DNA of 18,276 nucleotides from JAGMES01 sp023128035 (GCA_030627905.1 DAOVRZ010000115.1:1-18276), one strand, 5' to 3'. Shown: positions 7,759-14,835, counted from the stretch's first letter. The notes: generated by a model from the letters alone, not told the origin. Numbers and translations are program-made.

Positions 7759-8335
7759 AAATCATTTTTCAATTCCATATCTGTAATTTTCAATTTAAGT
7801 CCTTTAAAGCCACGTTCTTTATATTTAAATATTTTTTCTCTCATTTCATTATCATGAGGGTGAACTGAACAAAAAGCAATAAATCTATCTGAATAATCTT
7901 TAACTAATCTCATAGCCTCCATTGAACAATCACATTTTTTGTGCTTAATGGAAGGACAACATTCTTTATAATCATATTTTCGTCTTGATATTTAAAATAA
8001 TTCTCATATGTTCCGCCATTAGCCATATATTTAAAAATCTTATATCCTTCAAGAGAAAACTTTATTATAGCTAGCAATCCTTTCTTTTTTTCATCAGGGT
8101 TAATCTTTGTCCAATAAGGAACTGATAAATCCATATCAGTTATATCTGGTAGTGTTCTATACTCTAGTCCATTCCCTTTAGTATTCGGATCTACAACTTT
8201 AAACGGAAGTACATTGGACATATGCGTATGAAAATCAATAACTTCTAACCTTTTGTCATAATCTATAACAAAATCACCAGTTTCATTTAACTTTAAATAC
8301 TTTTTATTCTTAATAAATTCTTGTTTTGTCATCAT
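7755..8335 (-). pseudogene. amidohydrolase, 5' part, frameshifted and truncated
   Basis: It begins properly at 8335 with AGGGAGG upstream, reading MMTKQEF. 'VIDFHTHMSNVLP' is the metal-binding HxH motif (His36 and His38) of the amidohydrolase superfamily. The frame fails at a run of six T (7935-7940 on the plus strand). Sense continues in another frame as 'CSMEAMRLVKDYSDRF', 'AFCSVHPHDNEM' and 'RGFKGLKLKI', typical of amidohydrolase-related TIM barrels. After 'NDFKPLV' the sequence turns into the M56 peptidase relic, so the second half of the barrel is gone. It starts 24 bases after the TetR gene, so the original unit was probably tetR-amidohydrolase, with the hydrolase substrate as a candidate inducer (inference). 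Confidence 0.82.
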
Positions 8336-8359
8336 AGCAAAACCTCCCTAATCATTTTA

Positions 8360-8959
8360 TTATTTAAAACCATCAATTAGCGTATCTAAAATTTGAATGA
8401 TTACTTCATTTATATTTTCACCTTCACTAAACTCATAATTCTCTAAACTTATAATACAAGATGTAATCGCATATGCTGCATTCTTAATATTTAAATCTTT
8501 TCTCAATTCACCTTTTTCTATATATAACATAATCGCCTCTTCTAGCAATCTATAGCTTTTAGGAATTTCATTTTTTAAAACTATCTTTCTTACTTCTTGT
8601 GGACATTCATTAATAAATCTATTTTTTAATTCTATTAATTTGTTGTCTGACATTTCAAATTTTTTAGATTCTTTAAGAAGTTCGATAACATATTCTTTAA
8701 AATCTAATTGCTTTTTATATTTCTTTACTTCTTCTAAAATCTGCTTTTTCTGATCTCCAATCTGACTAAATACATATGTATATAAGTCATCTTTATTTTT
8801 AAAATATTGATAAAAACTTCCCTTAGGAATGCCTGCACCATTAACTATCGAATCTATGGTCACCTTTTTATAATGTATTTTAGAAAACTCTAATATTGCC
8901 GAATCAATAATTCTATTTCTTTTTTCTTTTGGTAAATTAAAAAATGTATCCTTTGGCAT
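8360..8959 (-). CDS. TetR-family transcription regulator
   Basis: A 199-residue repressor-type regulator. The helix-turn-helix is at about residues 15-53 ('AILEFSKIHYKKVTIDSIV', 'AGIPKGSFYQYFKNKDDLY'), with the GSFYQYF recognition helix that is almost invariant in the family. The remainder is the helical ligand-binding and dimerisation domain. It is intact. It lies between a small membrane-protein gene (22 bases upstream) and the broken amidohydrolase (24 bases downstream), all in the same direction, suggesting a former operon. A GAAAGGATG-type ribosome site precedes the ATG. The ligand is unknown. Confidence 0.93.
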   Translation of the reverse strand: MPKDTFFNLPKEKRNRIIDSAILEFSKIHYKKVTIDSIVNGAGIPKGSFYQYFKNKDDLYTYVFSQIGDQKKQILEEVKKYKKQLDFKEYVIELLKESKKFEMSDNKLIELKNRFINECPQEVRKIVLKNEIPKSYRLLEEAIMLYIEKGELRKDLNIKNAAYAITSCIISLENYEFSEGENINEVIIQILDTLIDGFK

Positions 8960-8981
8960 GCTATCATCCTTTCAACTTTAC

Positions 8982-9293
8982 TTAATAATAGAACTCCATT
9001 AGATGAATACTACTATAAACTATAAAAATCACTGTCAAATATCTAACCCTATTATCAAGAGAAATCATTGCACATATCCCAATTACACTTCCAACAATAA
9101 CACCTAAACTTAATACATTAATATCTCCCGTCAATTTCCATATAATAGCAGAAACTCCTAAATAGAGAAAAAGGAACCATGTAGCAATTAAAAATATCAT
9201 AGTAAATGATTTAATTGAACTCATAACAATCAATGTATTATTTCCCAATATATTAAAATTACAATTTCTATCACATTGATTTTTATTTGTCAA
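8982..9293 (-). CDS. small membrane protein, unknown
   Basis: An open frame of 103 residues with three hydrophobic stretches ('MIFLIATWFLFLYLGVSAII', 'LSLGVIVGSVIGICAMI', 'YLTVIFIVYSSIHLM'), so an inner-membrane protein of two or three helices. The longest form would start with TTG at 9293 and has no ribosome site. That same TTGACA looks like a -35 box with TAGAAA 17 bases later. The ATG at 9224 (MSSIKSF, 80 residues) is therefore a possible true start, though its ribosome site is also poor. It sits 22 bases upstream of the TetR gene. I do not recognise the family. Confidence 0.55.
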   Translation of the reverse strand: MTNKNQCDRNCNFNILGNNTLIVMSSIKSFTMIFLIATWFLFLYLGVSAIIWKLTGDINVLSLGVIVGSVIGICAMISLDNRVRYLTVIFIVYSSIHLMEFYY

Positions 9294-9351
9294 CTATCTA
9301 ATTTGCAATTATCTCACTTAAATAAAAAGTACCATGTTAGTAAACATTTTA

Positions 9352-9372
9352 AGCAGATTGAATTAATCTGCC
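9352..9372. repeat. 7-bp hairpin between divergent transcripts
   Basis: GCAGATT (9353-9359) and AATCTGC (9365-9371) form a perfect stem followed on the plus strand by CTTTT. It could be a weak plus-strand terminator or an operator for the membrane protein/TetR unit. Confidence 0.4.
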
Positions 9373-9393
9373 TTTTCATATAAAACAACATAC

Positions 9394-9428
9394 AAAAAGA
9401 CCATGAAAAGTCTTATCTCTTCATGGCC
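9394..9428 (-). terminator. terminator of uppP
   Basis: On the minus strand CCATGAA pairs with TTCATGG (outer ends 9426 and 9401), followed by TCTTTTTG. It lies about 90 bases past the uppP stop codon. Confidence 0.75.
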
Positions 9429-9516
9429 TTTGTCTACTTTATTCTATTTAAATATCAACACGCACTACCTATTCATATTTACACTCTTTTGCATTTCCAT
9501 TTTTATAAACACAATA

Positions 9517-10338
9517 TTAAACTACACCAAAATACAAAATCACTATAATTCCCAGCACAATTCGATACCAGCCAAACACCTTGAAGTCATGCTTTTTGAT
9601 ATAGCCCATCAAGAACTTAATTGCCAATACTGATACAACAAACGCAACAATCATTCCCGTAAGTAAGATTACGATTTCGTCGCCTGTAAATACTAAACCA
9701 AATTTTAAGATTTTTAACAGGCTTGCTCCAAGCATAACCGGAATAGCTAAGAAAAAGGTAAATTCAGCTGCAACAGTTCTTGACGTTCCTATTAAGATTG
9801 CACCAAGTATCGTTGCTCCCGAACGAGATGTGCCCGGAATTAGTGCTAATAATTGAAATATACCAATCAGCAAAGCCGTTTTATAGCTAATCTCTAGTAA
9901 ACTATTAATTTTAGGCATTTTATTTTTGTATGCATTTTCTATCACAATAAACAAAATACCATACAAAATCAAAGTCACCGAAACAGTCTGATAATTATAG
10001 AACAGTGCATCAATTTTATCATCAAACAACAAACCGATGATTGCCGCAGGAATACAGGCTACAAGGATTTTAAACCACAATGTCATGATATCTTCTTTAA
10101 TCACAGGCTTTTGCTGAATTGAAAATGGGAAAAGTTTTTTAAAGTACAAAACCACTACCGCCATAATTGCTCCCAGCTGAATGACTACAAAAAACATTTC
10201 CTTAAATACGTCACTCATATTCAGCTTCATAAATTCATCTACCAGAATCATATGTCCTGTACTGCTGATTGGAAGCCATTCCGTAATCCCCTCAACAATT
10301 CCTAAAATAATCGCTTTTAAAATCTCTATAAATTCCAT
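9517..10338 (-). CDS. uppP: undecaprenyl-diphosphatase (UppP/BacA family)
   Basis: A 273-residue polytopic membrane enzyme that dephosphorylates undecaprenyl pyrophosphate to recycle the lipid carrier for cell-wall synthesis; extra copies give bacitracin resistance. Both catalytic motifs are intact: 'EGITEWLPISSTGH' at residues 16-29 and 'PGTSRSG' at 168-174, including the conserved Glu, Ser, His and Arg. The length is normal. The ATG follows AGGAGG by 8-9 bases, and that site overlaps the end of an ABC-permease fragment whose stop codon is 3 bases upstream, so the genes were translationally coupled. The order kinase - ABC ATPase - ABC permease - uppP is that of bcrABD bacitracin-resistance loci, where this gene would be bcrD. 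It may be that accessory copy rather than the housekeeping one. Confidence 0.95.
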   Translation of the reverse strand: MEFIEILKAIILGIVEGITEWLPISSTGHMILVDEFMKLNMSDVFKEMFFVVIQLGAIMAVVVLYFKKLFPFSIQQKPVIKEDIMTLWFKILVACIPAAIIGLLFDDKIDALFYNYQTVSVTLILYGILFIVIENAYKNKMPKINSLLEISYKTALLIGIFQLLALIPGTSRSGATILGAILIGTSRTVAAEFTFFLAIPVMLGASLLKILKFGLVFTGDEIVILLTGMIVAFVVSVLAIKFLMGYIKKHDFKVFGWYRIVLGIIVILYFGVV

Positions 10339-10341
10339 ATG

Positions 10342-10497
10342 CTAATTCCTCCTATTTAAATCCTGTTTTTTAAAATAAATCATACTCGCCGCAAACCCGA
10401 TTACTGATGTAATTAGTACTGATATATAAGATAGTGTGAGTGGATACTGAGGAATGTTTGTCTCGCTGGCAATAATCTGGGACGCAAACCAAGTAAA
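10342..10497 (-). pseudogene. ABC-2-type permease, C-terminal fragment (BcrB-like)
   Basis: The frame after the ABC ATPase stop reads 'FTWFASQIIASETN', then a hydrophobic helix ('LSYISVLITSVIGFAASMIY') and 'FKKQDLNRRN' followed by TAG. A last membrane helix ending in a basic 'YFKKxDL' tail is characteristic of antibiotic-type ABC permeases. No start codon and none of the other helices remain, so nearly all of the gene has been deleted. The position between an ATPase relic and uppP supports a BcrB-like identity. Confidence 0.78.
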
Positions 10498-10868
10498 TCA
10501 ACCAATTTTTCCACCTCCAATCAAATTCGAAAAATAATCTTCCAGTTTTTCCTCGCTTATATTGATTTTATAAACATCTAATCCATTTTCAACGAATAAC
10601 CGGTTAATTTCTGCTCGTCTGCCAAAATTTGAATAAATACGTAACTTGTTGTTTTCATGTACACTGTAATCCTTTAAGGCCAGGCATTCCTCTAATAACA
10701 ACGTGGCTTTATTCTCGTCAGAAACTTCGAACTCAACATAGTGACGATTCTTTTTATATAGCTCGACCATATTAATCTCATCAATGAGCTTGCCCTCGTG
10801 CATTACGCCGATGCTATCAGCAAGCTGTTCAATCTCGCTTAAAATATGGCTTGAAATCAGAATGACCA
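10498..10868 (-). pseudogene. ABC transporter ATPase, C-terminal fragment (BcrA-like)
   Basis: It begins inside the conserved switch region 'VILISSHILSEIEQLADSIG', followed by 'VMHEGKLIDEI' and the C-terminal extension found in bacitracin-type ATPases, ending 'LIGGGKIG'. The Walker A, signature and Walker B motifs are absent. The codons before 'VILISS' come from a fused sensor-kinase fragment, so the apparent start at 10896 is an artefact of the junction at about 10868. Confidence 0.85.
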
Positions 10869-11150
10869 AACAGTGAGGTAAGTGGAGTGCGCACATCGTG
10901 GGACAGGTTAGTTAAAAGTTGTTTGTTTGACTGCTCCGATTTTTTAAGTTCTGCTATTTCTCTTTGATATTTACTAACAATTTCATTCATTTCATAACTG
11001 ATCTCGGAGGTAATACCTCTGCCGTTTGTAAATGCTTTTCATTTATCACCATTTTTAACAGCTTTCAAAACAGTCAGTATGCTCTTTAGCTTTTTATCAA
11101 TTGAATTATGGGTGCTCAAACCAGTTAAATCTCTATTTACTTTCCTTAAT
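10869..11150 (-). pseudogene. sensor histidine kinase fragment around the H-box
   Basis: The minus strand reads 'ALRKVNRDLTGL', 'LKSILTVLKAVKNGDK', an in-frame TGA at 11041-11039, then 'EISYEMNEIVSKYQ', 'EQSNKQLLTNLSHDVRTPLT' and 'SLFG'. 'LSHDVRTPLTSL' is the phospho-acceptor H-box of a HisKA domain; the His codon is at 10898-10900. The sensor part and the whole ATPase domain are missing, and the sequence runs directly into the ABC ATPase relic. Kinases of this type sit next to bacitracin ABC transporters and control them. Confidence 0.82.
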
Positions 11151-11738
11151 GCACCATGGATAAGTATTACCATCCACCGCGTATTTACACCATGACTTGC
11201 AGTGATAACAAATGTTTACCTCTTCATTGGCAAACGCCTTATTCGTCCAATTCGGATCTGCAAGATTGTTTTCCAGTAAACTTAATACCTGCTCTGAATG
11301 TCTGATGCCGTAAACAGAAGCGACCGGAATGCTCACATGTTTTTTAATCTGTGTCCTCATGTATGTAATCTGAGAGTACTTAAAATCCTCTGGCACTTCC
11401 ACCCAACTGGCGCCAATGCCCGATGAAACGTTAAGAAGATCAACACCCAAGGCTTCAAGCTTTTTCGCAAAGCTGATGTCTTCTTTAAAAGTAGGTTCGT
11501 TGACGCCAAAACGGTAACCGATAATGAACTCTTCACTAGTCGCTTGTCTCACTGCCTCGACAATCTCCAATGGTAATCTCAAACGCCCATCCAAATCGCC
11601 ACCGTAGACATCTTCTCTTTTATTGGTCTCTTTTGAAGTAAATTGACTTAGCAAGTATCCATGAACACCATGGATCTCTACTCCATCAAGTCCCGCCTTG
11701 AAGGCACGAACGGCTGCGCTGACGAAATCGGTTTTCAC
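11133..11738 (-). pseudogene. NADH:flavin oxidoreductase (old yellow enzyme family), truncated
   Basis: Contains hallmark motifs of the family: 'DGVEIHGVHGYLLSQF', 'NKREDVYGG', 'RLRLPLEIVEAVR', and a cysteine-rich end 'NICYHCKSWCKYAV'. The normal first 130-150 residues of the FMN barrel are missing; the frame opens at a GTG with no ribosome site. Between 'QVLSLLENN' and 'LADPNWTNKA' about ten residues are absent where family members have the FMN-phosphate-binding 'D(L/F)xxxGR' segment, so there is also an internal in-frame deletion. It cannot be a working flavoenzyme. The 3' end overlaps the kinase fragment. Confidence 0.85.
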
Positions 11739-11825
11739 CTTTTCATTTATTTTAATCTATTAATCTCTACCTTTGAACATTCACCATTAAATTTTTCCAT
11801 AAACATAGTATTTCCCACTTTTTTC

Positions 11826-11851
11826 AATAAAATACTCGCCAATATGGCGAG
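11826..11851 (-). terminator. probable terminator after the alanine-dehydrogenase-like gene
   Basis: CTCGCCA and TGGCGAG (11835-11851) form a perfect 7-bp GC-rich stem in otherwise AT-rich DNA. On the minus strand it is followed by TATTTTATT. It lies 40 bases after the frame-corrected stop at 11892. The open frame of 69 codons across this hairpin (11747-11956) is therefore judged a chance frame. Confidence 0.55.
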
Positions 11852-11891
11852 CAACATAACAGTAAATACTTGTTCCGTGTGTTGAAGAATA

Positions 11892-12990
11892 TTATTTTTT
11901 AAAATATTCATACGATGACCTATATAATATACGCTCATAGTAATCTTTAGAATCAATATTTAAGTATTCATGCCCCTTTTTAATAAGAACTTTTAAAATT
12001 GGCAGCAATTGACGTCCATATATTTTTTTCGAAGCCACTGGATCAACTCCAGGCCAAGCATTACAGCTTACTACTATACTTTTAATTTATGCGCATACGA
12101 CCTTTAAGTTCCTCATAGGCATTATCATTGGTTTTAAATACGATTTGATCAAGAGTTCCTGTTGGAATCCCTTCAATTGCTTTAACTTGAGGTGGTTGTT
12201 TTTCAAAATCATATGGATCTGCTGTTATATCAAGAATAATTGCGTGTGATGGCAATTCCTTTAACATTTGATTATCAACTATATACTTTGAGGTATCAAT
12301 CCTAGATGATGCATCAACTAAAATATCAGCACTTCTTAGTTCTTCTATTAAAAGTTTTGAGTTACCCGTTATACTTCTAGTAAGCATCGAAATTTTCAAT
12401 CCATAGTATTCTGCTTTGAATTTCTTAAATCGCTCATTTGATAAGTCTTTAAAAGCTTTCGCAACGGTAAGCCCAATTTCTCCCATTCCAATTATTGCAA
12501 TGTTAATTGGTCTATTTAAATTTACATTACTTAATTCGCCCTCTAATTGTTCTAATGCAATTTTAGCACCATTAAATGCAGTTTCATAATTATTAACAAC
12601 AACACGACGGTTATCATCATCAACCATAGAATCCATTGAAAATGCAATAATTCCTAGTTGCTCCATTAATAAATTTCTTGTTTCTCGAGTAAGATAATGA
12701 AGCATAGAAATTAAAACAGAACCTCTTTTCATGCTCTTAAGTTCCTCATCTATTGGTGCTCGAAGTACGATTACAACATCCTTAGAATATATAATTTCCC
12801 TTGCGGCGAATATGATATTTTCATTTTCCTTAAGATAATCTTCTTCTGTGAAGCCCATTTTCGCACCATAATCATTCTCCAACCATACTTCAATATCATA
12901 TCCTTTTAATTCGCCAAAGAAAGCTGGTAAAAAAGATCTTTTTTCGTTTACTTCTTTATTCATTCTTGGGAATCCATAACTTTTTTTCAT
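11892..12990 (-). pseudogene. alanine dehydrogenase/PNT-like protein, frameshifted near the end
   Basis: A strong site (GGGAGGGATGAA before the ATG) opens a 302-residue frame. It has an AlaDH/PNT N-terminal domain ('NEKRSFLPAFF', 'LRAPIDEELKSMKRGSVLIS', 'SMLHYLTRETR') and an NAD(P)-binding Rossmann motif 'IAIIGMGEIG'. The frame stops at 12082 after 'ELKGRMRIN'. In the next frame sense continues without a gap as 'IKSIVVSCNAWPGVDPVASK', 'IYGRQLLPILKVLIKKGHEYL' and '...SYEYFKK' to a stop at 11892. One extra base in the ATAAATT stretch at about 12085 explains the shift. The corrected length is about 365 residues, near the family norm. The family reduces pyruvate or transfers hydride between nicotinamides; the exact substrate is not evident. 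Whether the truncated protein is functional is unknown. Confidence 0.85.
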
Positions 12991-13034
12991 TTCATCCCTC
13001 CCAATATTTTTGCTTTCCTATTTTTAATTTTTTT

Positions 13035-13358
13035 CTAAAACAATCTGATTTCATGAAGAATCCAATGCCGAATGCTTACATTATACAACACAGTATCTAC
13101 TTTATCGTTCTCAGATAATAACAGATATCTACCTTTTTTCTTTTCAGTTGCTTTTCGTTTGCTCTGCGTAATATTTTTTCTTCAACTTCAATAAAACCAT
13201 GATCAAACAATAATACCACATCATATCCACGTTTAATTCCATAGTCCATAATATTCTTTAATTCTTTTGAAGCAGCAGCCACTCTTCCTGCATCATCTAA
13301 ATTGTGTATAGCATTATCTATATCATTATAAAACAAATAACAGCTATATAAAAGTCAT
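13035..13358 (-). pseudogene. small protein gene of unknown family with two frameshifts
   Basis: A good promoter and a GGAGGTG ribosome site (13373-13367) lead to an ATG at 13358 that is closed after four codons. From the neighbouring frame a convincing protein follows: 'CYLFYNDIDNAIHNLDDAGR', 'VAAASKELKNIMDYGIKRGY', 'DVVLLFDHGFIEVEEKILRR'. At an A-rich stretch (about 13133-13150) sense appears to move again, into 'KKGRYLLLSENDKVDTVLYN' and 'VSIRHWILHEIRLF' with a stop at 13035. The uncorrected frame stops at 13097. The intact product would be about 105 residues, soluble and mixed-charge. I do not recognise it. Confidence 0.6.
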
Positions 13359-13388
13359 TATGCTTACACCTCCAAGTATTCACTATAT

Positions 13389-13417
13389 ATTATATCAATT
13401 ACTATAGTGTATTGCAA
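13389..13417 (-). promoter_or_regulatory. sigma-A-type promoter of the 13035-13358 gene
   Basis: On the minus strand TTGCAA (13417-13412) and a consensus TATAAT (13394-13389) are separated by exactly 17 bases. The expected start point is a few bases before the GGAGGTG ribosome site. The spacer contains the palindrome ACTATAGT, which could be an operator half. Confidence 0.75.
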
Positions 13418-13457
13418 TATATATTACCATAAATTTACTTAATATATTATTTCCTTT

Positions 13458-13657
13458 TCAATAACCCATAGTTGGACTGTATAGTTCAAGGAGCGCAACT
13501 TGTCGTACACCCCATGACAGTAAGTTATAAAAAGAGCTTTTAACCTTAGAAAATAGGTTATAAATGCGATTTTTTATTGGATTGCCTATTGTTACATAAT
13601 TTCCTAACCTTCTACCATAAGTCCCTCACAATCTTTTTAGAATATAAACAACTACCA
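13458..13657 (-). pseudogene. coding-like fragment of unknown family
   Basis: The minus strand carries 55 residues without a stop: 'GTYGRRLGNYVTIGNPIKNR', 'IYNLFSKVKSSFYNLLSWGV', 'RQVALLELYSPTMGY'. The composition is unlike random AT-rich translation (Trp, Arg, Pro, Gly present). Ten codons from an ATG at 13657 (MVVVYILKRL) lead in frame to a TGA just before it, so one nonsense mutation may separate the two. No ribosome site is evident. I do not recognise the protein. Confidence 0.45.
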
Positions 13658-13697
13658 TTAATAATTATGGCAATCACTTATACTTCTATCTATTATA

Positions 13698-13896
13698 TTA
13701 TTTTGTAGCTTTTACTGCAACTATAAACTCTTCACTTGAATCTTTAATTACTAATTCATCGTTTATATAGCCGAAACTTTTACCTTCATTTTGACCACAT
13801 AATTCAATGCACCCTACATATAAATCATCTTCTGATACAACTTTTTTTCAATTCCTCAATATCAACTCCTGAACATGCTTCACATACTTTAATCAC
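13698..13896 (-). pseudogene. small four-cysteine protein, frameshifted
   Basis: GGAGGA (13909-13904) precedes a GTG start at 13896 reading VIKVCEACSGVDIEELKK. At a run of seven T (plus strand 13842-13848) the frame shifts and sense continues 'VVSEDDLYVGCIELCGQNEG', 'KSFGYINDELVIKDSSEEFI', 'VAVKATK' to a stop at 13698. The CxxC at the N-terminus and 'GCIELCG' in the middle, followed by an 'xxNDExV..SSEE' strand, recall small thioredoxin-like Cys4 proteins such as DUF1450 (YuzB), though the match is loose. Corrected length is about 65 residues. A metal-cluster or redox role is only an inference from the cysteines. Confidence 0.65.
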
Positions 13897-14030
13897 TCAT
13901 TACTCCTCCATATTTATTATTTTTATCACTCTTATCCATATTTTGATACTCCTATTCAACTCATTACTAATTAGCAATATCATAGTAACTCAATTCTTCA
14001 TGATCTCAGGATCATCGTCAACTTCTCAAT
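13897..14030. other. intergenic stretch, no gene seen
   Basis: Apart from the ribosome site of the preceding gene, only short AT-rich frames are visible, with no recognisable relic. Confidence 0.4.
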
Positions 14031-14074
14031 AAAAAATAACCTCTTGCAGTAAACAAAATTGTTTAATGCAGAGG
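14031..14074 (-). terminator. rho-independent terminator, minus strand
   Basis: CCTCT...AGAGG arms (14040-14044 and 14070-14074) extend inward as GCA/TGC and TTAAACA/TGTTTA pairing. On the minus strand the hairpin is followed by TTATTTTTT. It lies downstream of the ABC ATPase sliver, and no intact gene now feeds it. Confidence 0.7.
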
Positions 14075-14183
14075 CTACATACCCAACACACTAACTCTAA
14101 ACCAAAAGCAGCCTTTGAAAATCCAATAGTTCTTTCCCACAATACCCCACTGGTTATTCTATTTATGTAAGCATACAAGATCA

Positions 14184-14275
14184 CTAAAAATACCGTTGAT
14201 TAGCATCCAGACCCAAAATTGGCTCATCAAAAATAATCACATCGACAGAGGACGAATTGCCCAGATTTTTCTTGA
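14184..14275 (-). pseudogene. ABC transporter ATPase, Walker B sliver
   Basis: The minus strand reads 'GNSSSVDVIIFDEPILGLDA' and NQRYF then a stop. 'VIIFDEPxxGLD' is the Walker B/D-loop of an ABC ATPase. The upstream part is cut off at about 14276, where the IS200/IS605 element begins, and the downstream part is lost. It is a different gene from the BcrA-like relic, whose surviving part starts after Walker B, although the two could in principle derive from one broken gene. Confidence 0.75.
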
Positions 14276-14337
14276 TTACGTAAATTTTTCGTGATATAAT
14301 ATAATCAGTAGCTATCAACATGAAAGTAGGTGTATTA

Positions 14338-14736
14338 ATGATATTAGATACAAATTCTCATTCAGTCTTTTTATTACACTACCATCTTATCTTAGTAGTG
14401 AAATACAGACGAAAAGTCATAAATGATGATATATCCGAAAGACTTAAAGAAATCTACTGTAATATAGCTCCCAACTATAATATAACTTTACAAGAATGGA
14501 ATCATGATATAGATCATGTTCATATCCTCTTCAAGGCACATCCTAATACAGAAATATCAAAGTTTATCAATGCTTACAAAAGTGCATCTTCGAGACTGAT
14601 TAAAAAAGAGTATCCTGAAATTAAGCAAAAATTATGGAAAGAATACTTTTGGTCAAAAAGTTTTTGTTTGTTAACTACTGGTGGTGCTCCCATAGACGTT
14701 ATTAAGAAATATATTGAATCTCAAGGTGAAAAGTAA
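14338..14736 (+). CDS. tnpA: IS200/IS605 transposase TnpA (HUH, Y1)
   Basis: A single-strand transposase of about 132 residues when started at the ATG at 14338, which has AGGTG about 6 bases upstream; the upstream ATG at 14320 would place that site inside the gene. The HUH motif is His60-Val-His62 in 'HDIDHVHILF', and the catalytic tyrosine is Tyr125 in 'VIKKYIESQ'. Other family features are 'VVKYRRKVI' near the start and 'FWSKSFCLLTTGG' before the tyrosine helix. All expected parts are present and the length is normal, so it may be active. It would excise and insert the element as single-stranded DNA at replication forks. Confidence 0.95.
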   Translation: MILDTNSHSVFLLHYHLILVVKYRRKVINDDISERLKEIYCNIAPNYNITLQEWNHDIDHVHILFKAHPNTEISKFINAYKSASSRLIKKEYPEIKQKLWKEYFWSKSFCLLTTGGAPIDVIKKYIESQGEK

Positions 14737-14759
14737 GGTGAAGAAGTATTATTATAACT

Positions 14760-14804
14760 ATGAGGTATGAGATTAAACCTACGAAAGAGCAAGAAAACAC
14801 TTGA
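14760..14804 (+). pseudogene. tnpB stub (first 14 codons)
   Basis: MRYEIKPTKEQENT and a stop. 'K(P/Y)PTKEQ' is the usual opening of TnpB proteins. It starts 23 bases after tnpA, in the place where tnpB lies in IS605 elements. The remaining 350 or so codons are missing; the reading frame runs straight into the right-end hairpin. Confidence 0.7.
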
Positions 14805-14835
14805 TATGTTTGCTTATCAAGTGTTCATTCTTTCG
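14782..14835. repeat. right-end hairpin of the IS200/IS605 element
   Basis: AACACTTGAT (14796-14805) and ATCAAGTGTT (14816-14825) form a perfect 10-bp stem with a 10-base loop, flanked by outer arms CGAAAG and CTTTCG. Position and shape fit the transposase-recognised right end, which in such elements also holds the 3' part of the TnpB guide RNA. Confidence 0.65.

Noticed and set aside
10498..10896. A 132-residue ABC protein with its own N-terminus
   Set aside because: Its first ten codons are out-of-frame kinase sequence across a deletion junction.
11747..11956. 69-codon minus-strand frame between the dehydrogenase and the old yellow enzyme
   Set aside because: It overlaps the frame-corrected end of the dehydrogenase and reads through a GC-rich hairpin that looks like that gene's terminator; no ribosome site was seen.
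11100..11956. A working kinase/flavoenzyme/ABC system as a novel module
   Set aside because: All of these pieces are end fragments joined by deletions, so they are decay products and not a new architecture.
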